Assembly: GCA_011800805.1 (NCBI GenBank)
Contig: MPNW01000105.1
Coordinates: forward strand, 51,092-115,091
Reading direction: 5' to 3'
Origin: Hirudo medicinalis
Lineage: Eukaryota > Annelida > Clitellata > Hirudinida > Hirudinidae
DNA length: 64,000 nucleotides
The stretch's first letter is position 1, and each line of letters starts with the position of its first letter. Below the pieces are notes generated by a model. The model ran no database searches and was not told the origin of the DNA. It saw only the letters and a program-made list of their open reading frames with translations. A program made the position numbers and the translations under genes. This document shows positions 11,946-23,113 of this stretch, piece by piece.

Positions 11946-12129
11946 TAGTAAAGTTTTTGGTTCAATAAATAATATGATTTGGAAAAATGTAACATCTCCA
12001 TCCACATTTAACCACTGCTTGAAATTATTTTCATATTTATTCAAAGGTTAAAAAATCCGAAAAATAAATCTATAAAACTTAACATAAATAGAACTGAAAT
12101 GGAAATAAGCACCAACTCGCTAGCAATTG

Positions 12130-12250
12130 CATTTATTTCGCAACAGCAAACTTTCTCTCACGATTTGATTCCGGGAGTTGTTGTTCTTGTGTCCCAAGAG
12201 GGGCATCGCGTAGATTGTTATCTTGTCCTGAATATGAATCTCGTGCTTAG
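12130..12250 (-). CDS. Possible terminal exon, minus strand, unidentified
   Basis: The minus strand reads ARDSYSGQDNNLRDAPLGTQ then EQQLPESNRERKFAVAK and stops. A CTAAG acceptor-like site precedes it. Base composition is higher in G+C than the surroundings, which suggests coding sequence. No family is recognised and no partner exon was found. Confidence 0.2.
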
Positions 12251-13130
12251 GTGTCAGTGTTAAAAACAGCATATTGCTTACTGAACCCTAAAATGTTTGA
12301 TCATTCTTCCCCTACCGAAAAAAAAACTTTCGTCCATCTTAAACGGGAACCAAAATTTAGTTCTACGTTTACAGTGTTTTTCAACATGCATTTTCCTGTA
12401 ATGCTTTATTTATGGACACTGCATAATTCAAACTTGGTTTCACTTAGGAACTTTTTGATGCAATTGTTTTAATTTCAATCGTTTTTCGCTTAAAGTTTAT
12501 CGGTTCATTAAATGCAAAAGGAATCTTGCTTTTCAATATACTTAGATTATCAATTAAAGCAATGCATCTAACTAATTATTGAGGCGTTGAAAAAATATTC
12601 CCATTAAGTTTAATTAATCATTGAAACATAACATAATTACATAATCCAACACAGCTTAACACAGCAATTATTAATAGTGCTAGGAAGATCGAGGTCTTCA
12701 CTTAAATACGTTTTGGTCTCCGAAGCCGTTCGTCACCTGAGATAACGATGCTTTGAAATGATGCTGAAGCGGTTTTAATTGCAAGTCTTCCTATCTGAAA
12801 AGTTACTCAACACCTCCTTAAGTCCAAAGAATTATTTGAAGCCGATGCAATTACAGTGCTTGAAGAATTTAAGAATTTATTTATTTTATGTATTTATTTA
12901 TTCGGTCGAAGGGATATTCTTAAGCCACCAAAACGACCGGCCTCAACAAGAAAACGGAAGATAAACAATCAACATCGAGCGAAAAAAAGATAAAAGTAAT
13001 ATTGACAGAACATTCGGCAACTTGTTAGGAAATGTGTTAAATCGGTGACAGCAAGAAATCAAACGTAGATTTCGAGTAAATGGTCAGTACAAGTGGTGTT
13101 ATTGTAGGAATGAGCTTGGGCAAGTTTGGC
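12250..13130. other. Non-coding, no gene recognised
   Basis: Only short shadow frames occur here, with no splice-bounded exon or family match. Confidence 0.4.
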
Positions 13131-13134
13131 ACAA

Positions 13135-13532
13135 TCAGAAAATGAACCAACAGCGGATAACTAAATGTGAAATTGGCTCTAAATATTTACTAAGTTTTTT
13201 CGACGAAGTGTTTGTCCTCTCTGCGGATGTGCAATGATTCCTATTGGGAAGATCATCGAGAAACTTCTTCCAGCGATTTATCGATGCTTCCAATTGCATT
13301 CGCTTACATCTGGGACATGGGTTGCTGCGGACGCAATCAATTAAACAGTTGTGACATAGCTTAATCATGACTGTCATATTTTTAAGTTTAACGCAATGTT
13401 TAACGAAGTGAATGTGATGTGAAGTAATGTCCGCAATTTTTGACGGCAATTTTTTCATGGCACTTCCCGCAAACCAAACATTTTTTGGCAGCATGAATCA
13501 ATTTATCCCGGCGGGAACATTTGCGAGACATT
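13135..13532 (-). pseudogene. Cys/His-rich, RING-like relic with a frame change
   Basis: On the minus strand an ATG at 13530-13532 starts KCSRRDKLIHAAKKCLVCGK, followed by CHEKIAVKNCGHYF, then a stop. In the next frame the sequence continues MIKLCHNCLIDCVRSNPCPR then CKRMQLEASINRW. The spacing CxxC, then CGH, then CxxC, then CPRC resembles a RING-type zinc-binding fold split over two frames. It may be an intronless decayed copy, or two exons of a gene I cannot assemble. The family assignment is tentative. Confidence 0.35.
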
Positions 13533-13854
13533 CTAAACATTTTTTTACGAATATTAATTTTAAATGAAATACAATATTACATGAAATGAAAGATCAGAGC
13601 ATCAATGCAGCGAAAATATCTCAATCTGCTGACACCTAAGAACAGAAACTTTACAGACACGAAGCGTTTTTGTCGGCATGTTTTTGTGAATGTCAATAAA
13701 AACGAAACATTAAATTCGTCTTTCTGATTTTTTGAGAAATTAAATTAATTAAATTAGTTTTTGATAAATTAATTAACAAATTGATGCACTGTCAGTGATG
13801 ACCTCAAAATCAACAATTTTCAAGGACTATTAACTAGTTTCTTAATACTCCGCC

Positions 13855-14121
13855 TTGGAGCTCCGACAGGGATCCTCAGAGGAGGTTCCCCCGTCTTCAA
13901 ACGTTTCGGCCCTTTGAATCTCCTGACGTTTTCGGGGGGGGGGGGGCGGGCCGCATCCGGTGATCAGCCGGATGTCCCTGTCGGTTTTTCTTTGTCCTTC
14001 GGAACCCAACGCTTACCGCCGGCTATGAGAGGCTCTCTTTGGCCTTCTTATGCCGGTCACTGCTGCCTGGACTGGAGCGACTTCCGAAAGCTCTCAATGG
14101 CTTCTTCATGTCGCATACTAC
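13855..14121. other. G+C-rich block abutting an assembly gap
   Basis: This segment is strikingly richer in G+C than its surroundings and includes a run of 14 G bases near 13934. With 14746-14870 on the other side of the gap, it looks like one end of a repeat that the assembler could not bridge. No protein family is recognised. Confidence 0.5.
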
Positions 14122-14745
14122 NNNNNNNNNNNNNNNNNNNNNNNNNNNNNNNNNNNNNNNNNNNNNNNNNNNNNNNNNNNNNNNNNNNNNNNNNNNNNNN
14201 NNNNNNNNNNNNNNNNNNNNNNNNNNNNNNNNNNNNNNNNNNNNNNNNNNNNNNNNNNNNNNNNNNNNNNNNNNNNNNNNNNNNNNNNNNNNNNNNNNNN
14301 NNNNNNNNNNNNNNNNNNNNNNNNNNNNNNNNNNNNNNNNNNNNNNNNNNNNNNNNNNNNNNNNNNNNNNNNNNNNNNNNNNNNNNNNNNNNNNNNNNNN
14401 NNNNNNNNNNNNNNNNNNNNNNNNNNNNNNNNNNNNNNNNNNNNNNNNNNNNNNNNNNNNNNNNNNNNNNNNNNNNNNNNNNNNNNNNNNNNNNNNNNNN
14501 NNNNNNNNNNNNNNNNNNNNNNNNNNNNNNNNNNNNNNNNNNNNNNNNNNNNNNNNNNNNNNNNNNNNNNNNNNNNNNNNNNNNNNNNNNNNNNNNNNNN
14601 NNNNNNNNNNNNNNNNNNNNNNNNNNNNNNNNNNNNNNNNNNNNNNNNNNNNNNNNNNNNNNNNNNNNNNNNNNNNNNNNNNNNNNNNNNNNNNNNNNNN
14701 NNNNNNNNNNNNNNNNNNNNNNNNNNNNNNNNNNNNNNNNNNNNN
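14122..14745. other. Assembly gap (N)
   Basis: 624 undetermined bases. Open frames drawn through it are meaningless. Confidence 1.
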
Positions 14746-14870
14746 CGCCTCCTTTCCTGGTTAATCATAGCGGCTTTGGTTGATGAGCTCGCCTGGGACC
14801 ATTTTGGCAGGTGGTTCCATCCAACTGCATGACGGTCCGTCTGGGTAGGACCTCTCACTTCTTCGAACGT
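14746..14870. other. G+C-rich right flank of the gap
   Basis: Higher G+C than the surroundings, ending abruptly at AT-rich sequence near 14875. It is probably the other end of the element that contains the gap. Confidence 0.4.
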
Positions 14871-14959
14871 CAATTAACACAATTTTAGTTAATTAACATA
14901 ATTTTAGGTCCTCATTCCATTGTAGCACATGTATAAGGAATTTGCGATGTATTGTATTA

Positions 14960-15325
14960 CTAATAAATTACTTAAATGCAAGGAAGATTTTGAAATATGA
15001 AAAAAGATTGAAGGTTCCAGCTCTGCAAGAACATCACAAAGTTGCCAGATTTCAGTGGGTCAAAACAATGAAATTATGAAACAAAGAAAGTAGGACCAAC
15101 ATAATTTTTTTCTGATGAAAGAGAAAATTCAATCTAGCTGGTTATCAGTTTTATTGGCATGACCTCATGTTAGAGAAGGAGTCATCAGAAATCATTAAGC
15201 TGGAACAGTCATGATTTGGGCATAATGGACTCACTGATATAGCCTTCCTAAAAGGAAAGCAACAATCAGCAGATTACATTAAAGTGATGGAAAATAATCT
15301 CCTTTCATTACATTTGTTCTTGTCA
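14960..15325 (+). mobile_element. Tc1-type (IS630/Tc1/mariner) transposase relic
   Basis: Across several frames the plus strand carries KKRLKVPALQEHHKVARFQW, then a SDE-like block followed by KFNLAGYQFYWHDL, then FLKGKQQSADYIKVMENNLL. These match the central DDE region of Tc1/Tc3-like transposases (consensus FSDEKKFNLDGPDG, YYWHD, FxxGxxNSxDYIxVLExxL). Stops and indels break the frame, and no terminal repeats are identified. Dead copy. Confidence 0.8.
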
Positions 15326-15589
15326 TGTATCGATGATTTGTTAATTACAAATAATTTGGACCTGTGATCCAAATGACAACAAATGGAAATTATATTATAG
15401 TACAAGTACAGTATAAAATTATGTGATACAATGATTAAATGAATTTTAATCGATTACAAATTTTAACGAATCGATTAATTATCGTTAATTTCCTCAGCCC
15501 TAAAATTTGTACATTCAATAAAGAGTTTGTGACTATAGTCTTGGATTAAATTATATTATGTTTCATTGCTCAAATGCAATTTATTTTTT

Positions 15590-15870
15590 TTTACTGCTTA
15601 GCGGGCAATTGCCCATATACTAAAATCGATCCCGAACTTAAAGTTTACTTCTCAATTTCATAAGTTTTTTTTTTTTTATACTACTAGCACCTATGGCAAT
15701 ATTTATAAATTGGTTTCAAACAATAACATTCAAATAAAAATTCTTGTCCCTTAGTTGACGTCCGTTACAGAGATTCGAACACGTGCTGCCATCGTGAGAG
15801 GCGAGGTCTTCACCGTTAGACCATGCGGGGCATTTGAATTTCATTTGCACCTTGTAGGTTTTGTAGCTCA
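15590..15870 (-). mobile_element. tRNA-derived SINE copy 1
   Basis: On the minus strand, around 15832 down to 15759, the sequence begins CCCCGCATGGTCTAACGGTG (A-box like) and continues to a B-box, GTTCGAATCTC, after ATGGCAGCACGT. This is a pol III promoter of tRNA type. The acceptor stem does not close, so it is not a tRNA gene. Related heads occur at 19700-19760 and 19990-20070. Confidence 0.7.
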
Positions 15871-15999
15871 TATAGAATCATCAAAATTGCTTTTATCACT
15901 TCATGTACTGCCGCCACATTTTCATCTTTTGCCTATTCATCCACACCAACCAGCTTTCATGTCATCTCTTGCCAACCTCCAACACTCCCGCAACAACTA

Positions 16000-17060
16000 A
16001 TTAACCCTAATTAATCCATTGCCCAATGCCTCCGTGCAGCTTCCCTGGAGGCTACAATTCTGGCCTATTTAACAGCCATTAGGCAATTGTGAAGATATTC
16101 AGGCTTAGAGCCAAAATATAAAAAATAGTAGCCCGAGCGTTTGCATCTACAAACAGTTCACAACCTTTTGTCAAATCAAACATTGAAACCATTTATAGTT
16201 AACCCATCTCAGAATCCAAATCAGCAAACCTTGTAAGCCACTTGGCAAAGTTATTCATTTTTCTCAAAAAGCAAAACGAGCCACTTCAGCCTGTCATCTG
16301 ATCGAAAGCAAGCAACACGGGTTTATAATTCTAAGGACCAATTTAGATCAAAGCGACAGAGACGAAAAGTTACACAGTCCAGAACCAACATAAAACTGAA
16401 AAGCCCATCTCAAGAGAAAAACAGTCGGCAGAACTACAAAATATTAAAATTATTTGGTGAGAGTAACTCAATCTTATCCTAGGAAGCAACAATCTTAAGC
16501 TTCTTCTTTGCAGTTCGGAAGACCTTCGAGCTTCGACACTCTCCAGATTTTGGTCTATTCTCACGTTTGAGGAATACTTCACCAGTGTCTTCAAAACTTG
16601 CTAGGCCCATGGATACTGTTACTTCCAGTATTTTCAGACAGAAATGAATCCCTTGTTTTCTGCCCCACAAAGAACACAGCAAGGCACAGGTTTGATCAGG
16701 AGTGTGCTGTCCCGAGAGGGCAAACTTGCTTGACGCCACCCCTTTTCTGTCTAACCAACACCATGAAGCATTGCGATTTCATCTGCAATTTTTTATTCGA
16801 TTTCAAAGAGAAAGTCAATCTTTCCACTGAGGTCATCAAAAACAAAAATTGGATTTTTGCCTTGCAAGTTGGAAAGCGCAATCTCTCGTCCGGTATCGAA
16901 ATAACAGTTTGTAGACATAACGTTGAAGTTATTGGACAAACCTGCAGGATTTATCGAGTCAACCATCTTCAAAAATCAACGAATTTTACTTGGGAAACTA
17001 TTTCCACAGACGAACAAGTAATCAACACAGACAAAATGGCAGACGAGTATTAGCTGAACT
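16000..17060. other. Unassigned, coding-like on both strands
   Basis: A 151-codon plus-strand frame (16598-17053, ending INTDKMADEY) overlaps a minus-strand frame (16479-16739, ending RTAKKKLKIVAS). The minus strand also has a broken frame reading STNCYFDTGREIALSNLQGK in the overlap. Composition is less AT-rich than the neighbours. I recognise no family. A decayed retrocopy or transposon fragment is as likely as a gene. Confidence 0.25.
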
Positions 17061-17600
17061 ATCACGTGAGCATCAGCTTTAAATCTATTGGTTAGTTTGA
17101 ATTCTTGATGCTCTGTTAACTAATTTTTTTTTTATAACTGTAAAATATTGTTATAATTGTTTTTATCAATTGTTTGCAACTTTGGATTTTGTTAATGTGG
17201 TTCTTGATGCATTCAAAATGTCCTACAAAGAATGTTTTGCTTCGAATAAAATTTGAATGTGACGCATTTAAAGTAAAAATATTTATTTTGGTTGATTTCC
17301 AAAATTAATTGGTTAAATGAGATTCATACCAATTTACCTCGTTCTGGTTTAACTATATTCTAGTTATAAATATTAACTAAGACAACTGAAAAATAATCTA
17401 ATGAAAACCTAAGTTTTTTCACATGATTTAATTAATATTAGAAAGAATTTTAAATAGCTAACAACACAAACAGAAAGTCTTCACAAAAGAATTGCAAAGG
17501 TAAATAAACATCGATATTTTTAGATCTTAGGAAGATCAGAAGAACTTTATATATTTGTACAAAGGGGATTTATTAAATATACTAGATTCGAGAGAATAAA
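17060..17600. other. AT-rich intergenic sequence upstream of VPS25
   Basis: No coding content is seen. It presumably includes the VPS25 promoter and 5' UTR, but I see no clear core motif. Confidence 0.4.
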
Positions 17601-17607
17601 ACAATTG

Positions 17608-20600
17608 ATGTCGTCCGAATTTGAATGGCCATGGCAATATTCATTTCCACCATTTTACACGTAAAGTTATTTTTCCACTTACAAATTGATTACTATTCAT
17701 CAATAGTTTTACAATAATTTGAAGTGACCAATTATATATCGTAACGTTTGTAGACTTCAGCCAAATGTAAGTACAAGGCAAAAGCAACTTGATGCCTGGT
17801 GTGACTTAGTATTGTCATACCACAGGCACTACAAGCTACACACGTTGGATGTTACAGAAGTAGAAGCTGGTCCACTTTTCAATAACAAACAAATAAATCG
17901 TATCTTTTATGAAAATACTTATTGCATGATGTGGTTTCATGTTTGTAAATGTTGTAATTTATGTTCAGTTGCTTTTTTAATTCATAAGTTAGTATTTTTC
18001 TTATTATTAAAAACTCAACAGGAAAATTGTCTTCAGAATTTATTCATGTTATATTGGAGGAACTCAGAAGAAAAGGTTGGGAAAGTTAAAATACATGCAT
18101 GATTTGACGAGACCTTTGAAATTATTCTGATTGTTCTAAACTCAGGGAATGTGGAGTGGACTGACAAGAACAAAAGGCAGTGCCTTGTAATGTGGAGGAC
18201 TCCAGAAGAATGGGGGAAGCTTATATACAAATGGGTTTGTGTTGAATAGAATCGAATTTACAAAGCCATTCTCCTATCAAGTTATTCTTATTCTCATAAA
18301 ATAGTTGGCATGTCTGACAGATTTCACAACATTCCATCTTCTTTGCCAACTCTTACATTTTAATTATCTACTCAATTCTCTTTTTGTTTGCAACATTACT
18401 ACAGAAAGACCTCTTTATAATGAAATTGCAATGGACCCAAAAAATCTGAATTTGTTATAAGGAGATTTTTTTTTCTTGTATTCTCAGTCAATGTAAATTG
18501 ATTTAGATTTTCATAAAAACAAAACTTTTGATTTGTTAATGTTCTTTTATTAATTAATCAATTTTATGCATTAAAATATAACATGAAAATTTGTTTGTTT
18601 TTTTTACAAAATTAAAAACATTAGACTCCAGTAAAATCAGTGATTTTTTTGTCTGCTTCAGTTTAAACCTAAAATAGTCTAATGTTTCACTTTCAATATT
18701 TGACAGATGTTGGTGGAAGTCTCTGGATAATAATGAATTCATGCCAAATGTGCTGAGCATATGGAGACTTTGTAAGACTTCTTTTGTGGGGATTAGTAGT
18801 GCATTATCCTCTTCATGGCTACTTAATTCACATAAGTCTACAGTTTCCTCTTTGTTTTGAGACTTTGAGGACTGATCAGGTTCACTGGTACCATCACATT
18901 TAAAATATTCACATGCTATTGAAAGCATTTTATCAGCTAATTGTTGCTGCAGTTCCCTAAACTGTATTGGTAGCTCTTATATATCACTTTTTTCCTGAGA
19001 GCCCAAGACAGGTATTCATTCATGGCAGAATGTTTCACATTACTAATGTCATGCTTGAATTTCTGAAGCCACCCTTGGGAAGCACAAAAATCTTTGAATC
19101 CTTTCTGAAGGGCAACTGACATGGCTTTTGCTATGAGCATATTCCCAAACACTGGAGCATTCTTCCCTCGCAGATCCAAAAAGTAGGCCCAAATGGATGA
19201 TGTTGTCCTTGTTCAAACCACCAAAAATGCTTATTTCAATTTCTGCTATGTCTCTTAAAATGCTTATTTTCATTGTTGAATCTATGCTTTTTCAATTTCT
19301 TTTTATTTGACCGAGTTAATGCTATAATTATAACATATCTTAAAACCAAAATGGCACAAAATGAACTGAACTTTTTGTTTTTAAAAGATTCCTAAAACTA
19401 AGTTTGGAAAGTTAAAGATATTTTAAAAATACTATTTTTATAAGGGCAAGTTTTTACTAAAAAAAAAAACAAGAATCCATAAAAATCCTTTTATAAAGCA
19501 AACATTTAAATTTACATAACATTTTCATAATTTAAAATCCAAAAGAAATCATGTATTTTGTTATATAGAGGATTTAAAATATGTGGGGACCAAAATGCTT
19601 TTCATTTATTTGTTATCAAGAAACTAGCTTTTTTAAACCAGCTTAGCCAGTCATGTACTAAGTTTACAAATTCAGCCCTCAAAAACTGGGCGATTAGTCC
19701 CGCAACAGGACTCGAACCCGAGCTGCCATCGCAAGGAGCAAAGTTTCAAACCATGCGGAAGCAATTTTGATCCTTGCTTGCTGTAGCTCTTGAGTTTAAA
19801 GCTCATTTATGATTTAGGTAAAGGTGAAAGTTGGAAAATGAAAATAGCCTAAGAAAGGCCTAGAGAATGACATGTGCAAATTTCAGGTCGCTTCCTCAGT
19901 AAAACTCATTTCTTATCCATTATAATTAATTTTATTGTTCAAATAGCCTTCAAATTCAGCCAGTTACTTGCAATCAAAGAACGGGCAATTATGATGGTGC
20001 TTCCGCAACTGGACTAGAACCTGTGCTGCCACCTAGAGAAGCGAAGTCTCAAACATTTTAGCACAATGCTCCTTGTTTTCAGTAGCTCTCAAGTTGAAAG
20101 CTGGTAAGCGATTTAGGAAAAGGTGAAGGATGGAAAATTGAAAAAAGGCAGTTGACCTAAGAATGGTGTAGAGGATGACAAGTACAAATTTCAAGTCACT
20201 ATTGTTCGCCATGAGAGAGGAGTTCTTAGGAAGGACGGATATACATGCGCACTTTCTTTTTCATATTATAGATGTTGTTGATGAGATTATTTTGAACACA
20301 CAAAGTATTGAGAATTGGCCAGGACCATAAAGCAGTTTCGTTGTAACGAATATTAAGTTAAAGAGATGTTCTTTATAAAGAAGTTTTAAATTATTAAGTT
20401 GCAGGTTCTCCTGTAAACAAATTTATCACTTCTCATTTTTGTTTTAACTGGGAAAACTGTTAAATATCTTCTTTATTTCTGAATAAAAAAAATATCTACA
20501 TCTAATGTTCCAAAAATTTCTATAATTTTTACATAAAATAAGTTCAATTTTTTATTTTATAATTATTGCTTTCTTGCATTGAGAAAAATTACATCCTTAT

Positions 20601-21025
20601 AACTTTTCCAGGCCACCAATACCGGTCACACCAACACTGTATGTACACTTTTTGAAATCTCAAGTGGAGATCACACAACAGAAGAGGGTTTGTTTTTTAA
20701 ATCAATTCAAGGAATTATTTTTAGAAGAAATACTGCCCCTTCAATCATTTGAAAAAATCACCAATATTTAAGTTATACATATTCAAAATATTCATATTCA
20801 GCAAGTAAAAGTCAATTTTATTTTATTGCAAGATATTTGTGGAGGACACTTGCATCACATATTATAAGAAATTTAAACCATTGCTTTTTAAACCAATTGT
20901 TTATTGCTTTAGAATTCTATGGTCTTGAAAAGTGGATGTTGATTCGATCATTAAAGAATCTAGAGTCACAGAAAAAAGCAGAGTTGATGATACTTGGCAA
21001 AAATGAGGGCGTTAAATTCCTTTAG
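17608..21025 (+). CDS. VPS25: VPS25, ESCRT-II subunit
   Basis: VPS25 is the two-copy winged-helix subunit of ESCRT-II. It recruits ESCRT-III (VPS20/CHMP6) on endosomes during sorting of ubiquitinated cargo. Six exons read by eye: 17608-17660, 17754-17899, 18022-18075, 18146-18234, 20612-20687, 20913-21025. They join in frame to 176 residues, the length of human VPS25. The N-terminus MSSEFEWPWQYSFPPFYTLQ matches the family start (FEWPWQYxFPPFFTLQPN). Further matches are RQKQLDAW, PLFNNKQINRKL, VILEELRRKGNVEW, TPEEWGKLIYKW and the C-terminus GKNEGVKFL. All introns are short except intron 4 (18235-20611), which holds a whole DNA transposon. The next gene, HSPE1, starts about 1.3 kb downstream on the same strand. 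Confidence 0.97.
19640..19900 (-). mobile_element. tRNA-derived SINE copy 2
   Basis: The tRNA-like head on the minus strand (about 19762-19690) reads CTTCCGCATGGTTTGAAAC, then GATGGCAGCTCGGGTTCGAG and TCCTGTTGCGGG. About 130 bp next to it (19770-19895) is shared with copy 3. It lies inside the Tigger element, so it inserted after that element or was carried by it. Confidence 0.65.
19950..20205 (-). mobile_element. tRNA-derived SINE copy 3
   Basis: Similar to copy 2 over about 230 bp with scattered differences. The B-box is degenerate (AGGTTCTAGTCCAGTTGCGG). It is separated from copy 2 by only about 50 bp in the same orientation, so local duplication is possible. Confidence 0.6.
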
Positions 21026-22200
21026 GCTGATTTTTTTCAGTTGGTTTTGTTCGGAAGTGAAGTTTGTGGTAAAAATTGATTATAAAGACTTAACCAATTA
21101 TCTCACAAATAAATCATGCTTATGAATTTGAAATTCATTTAGAAAATAATAAAATTTCTAGTTGACTAAGATTTTTTCCTCGGATTTCATCTGAACTGGC
21201 CATAATGTATTGTAAGTATTTTTAAATCATAAAATTATTTTTGATGTTTAAAATTACATTGGAAATCTTGGTCGCATTAAGGCTTACAGTTTATTCGAGC
21301 CATTTATTACGAGTTGAACATTGGGCCACAGAAGTGAGCGAGCTCAGCAATAGAATTGTATTTCTTTAGTTATTGAAACATGGCTTGGGCCATTACCCGT
21401 CCTCAACGCAAAATAGGTTGGTGGAGAGTCCTGCATTAATCCTTCAAGCCTCTTTAGGAATTAGTTTACTTCAACTACAAATAATGGGAGTAATTAAAAC
21501 AATTAAATGCGACTTTCGATTGAAGTGGCTGTCAGCAATTTCAGACATACTGAAAACAATTTGAGTTCGACTGGCCAAAGTTGCTAATTACATCAGATAC
21601 TTACAATCAATACGTCGACCTGCACAGCGAGTATGCGCGACAGATATTTGCATTATTAATATGTTTTTTCGGATTGGCTCGTCAAATTTGGCCACCTCAG
21701 AGTTATAGCTTATATTTTTATAGTTAATTTTGTATTCCTCACTTCAGCCACTTAATGTAAGCATCCTCATTAGAGTCACAATGAATTTTTCACTTTAATT
21801 GTTTTATAGTTGTGAAAATGTTGCATTCTCACTCTCACTTTATCAATTATTTAAAGACTCTATCATATGTGTCGCCGTAATTATGTCATTTTGTAACCGG
21901 TTATCCCCTAGACGGGAATTATATCCCCTTAGGATACACCGTGAATTTGTGAATTTTGAGTGTGTTTTTTAGGTTTCTTCGTTCAGAGTTTTGAAATAAA
22001 CGAATTCTAAAACTTAAAAAAAAAATAGTTTAAAAAAATATCTTTTACAGATCCGATTAATTTAATGTTAATTGATTAAATTAAAAATAAATAAATAGTG
22101 AAATGTAGAATCTTAAAATAATTAACTAAATTTATTTTTTTTAAATTAATAAAAATTGCTACAAAATATTTAAGTGTCGATGTCGACTTGTCATCAATGG
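21026..22200. other. Intergenic sequence between VPS25 and HSPE1
   Basis: An AATAAA-type signal (CAAATAAATCATG near 21107) could serve VPS25. The rest is AT-rich with no recognised coding content. Confidence 0.4.
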
Positions 22201-22262
22201 CTTTTGAAACATTCTAGAATTTAAAAGAAGAGCATATAAGGCACGTGTGCGGCATAACAAGG
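22200..22262 (+). promoter_or_regulatory. HSPE1 promoter: heat-shock-element-like site and TATA-like box
   Basis: GAAACATTCTAGAA at 22206-22219 contains a perfect TTCnnGAA inverted pair with a further GAA on the left displaced by one base. This approximates the nGAAn/nTTCn array bound by HSF1. CATATAAGG (about 22233-22241) lies 20 bp downstream, about 75 bp before the ATG. Hsp10 genes are heat-inducible in animals, so the placement makes sense. Function is inferred. Confidence 0.55.
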
Positions 22263-22316
22263 TCATAAGCTCTTACTCTCGTTCCGTCTCCTTTTGGTCC
22301 GTATTGTCTGTTCGAA

Positions 22317-23113
22317 ATGGTTCGTAATTTTTTGTTGTTTCGTAACTAGTACTTGTGACTTAGTTTTATATGAAATTACGTAAGTTTAGGCAAACGATTT
22401 TATACGACTGTTTCTCTTAATTTAGATTGCGAAAATTCGAACTGACACCATGCAATTTATTTTAAGGATTTTTGTTGATTTTTTTTGCATTTGAAGTGCC
22501 TAAAATGTTTTGCGTTGCATCATCTCCAATATTGCGTACATCTGCCAAATCTAAACTTGATGATGTAAATAATTATAGCTAGACAGGAATTTTCCAATGT
22601 TTCAGGCTTCTGGTGCTTTGAAGAGATTCATTCCCTTGTTTGATAGAGTTCTTGTTGAGAGGTTTGCAGCTGAAACTAAGACAAAGGGTGGAGTTCTCAT
22701 TCCCGAAAAGTCGCAAGGAAAAGTCTTGGATGCTACAGTAGTGGCTATTGGTGAAGGTGCCAGAAATGATGTAAGATGATCAGCATTTACGTAACGTTTT
22801 TTTTCAATTATGCTTATTTTATTTACTTATTAAAATTATATTATTGCTGATGTTATTACTTCTAAATTAATACTTGTAGTGTTGAGTGTTGTAAATTTGC
22901 AGAAGGGTGATCTGATTCCAATGAGTGTCACAGTTGGTGACAGGGTTCTCCTGCCAGAATATGGTGGCACCAAAGTTCAACTTGATGAAAAGGTTAACTG
23001 AGTTTTGAATTTGATTGTTGAGTGTCTAGTATATATATTATATGCATACTTTTTCTTTCCAGGAATATTATTTGTTCAGGAACACCGATATTCTTGGTAA
23101 ATTGAAGGCCTAA
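22317..23113 (+). CDS. HSPE1: Mitochondrial 10 kDa heat shock protein (chaperonin 10)
   Basis: Hsp10 forms the heptameric lid of the mitochondrial Hsp60 folding chamber. Four exons: 22317-22319 (the ATG alone, then GTTCGT), 22606-22770, 22903-22992, 23063-23113. They total 102 codons, matching the family length. Conserved blocks are FIPLFDRVLVER, the mobile-loop region TKGGVLIPEKSQGKVLDATV, VTVGDRVLLPEYGGTKVQ and the C-terminal DTDI-like strand NTDILGKLKA. The first intron directly after the initiator codon is inferred from the donor at ATG/GTTCGT and the in-frame ASGALKRF after TTTCAG. The ATG immediately upstream of exon 2 is out of the family pattern and was not used. The gene sits between VPS25 and a retrotransposon-rich block. 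Confidence 0.97.

Larger units (their letters stand above)
18402..20413 (-). mobile_element. pogo/Tigger-type DNA transposon with decayed transposase
   Basis: The element lies wholly within VPS25 intron 4. It is flanked by TA (18400-18401 and 20414-20415) and ends in CAG...CTG inverted termini (left CAGAAAGACCTCTTTATAA; right, reversed, CAGGAGAACCTG then CTTCTTTATAA), as expected for pogo-like Tc1/mariner elements. On the minus strand a CENP-B-type helix-turn-helix is readable near 19170-19050 (PVFGNMLIAKAMSVALQKGF then KDFCASQGWLQKF). A Tigger-like C-terminus lies at 18900-18560 (TKEVLQSLHMLSTFG, ESETLDYFRFKLKQTKKS). The central DDE catalytic region is missing between them. The copy is therefore internally deleted and non-autonomous. 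Confidence 0.8.

Noticed and set aside
11802..12051. Poly-Leu and poly-Asn open frames
   Set aside because: They are products of the AAC/AAT microsatellite.
13914..14873. Long open frames of about 240-290 codons on both strands
   Set aside because: They consist mostly of N. Only short flanks are real sequence, and none matches a family.
15759..15832. Possible tRNA gene on the minus strand (A- and B-box present)
   Set aside because: The acceptor and anticodon stems do not pair, and similar degenerate heads recur near 19.7 and 20.0 kb. It is a SINE head rather than a functional tRNA.
16598..17053. Called a new gene on the basis of a 151-codon open frame
   Set aside because: There is no recognised family and no clear promoter or splice context, and an overlapping minus-strand frame is equally plausible. 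It is reported only as an unassigned region.
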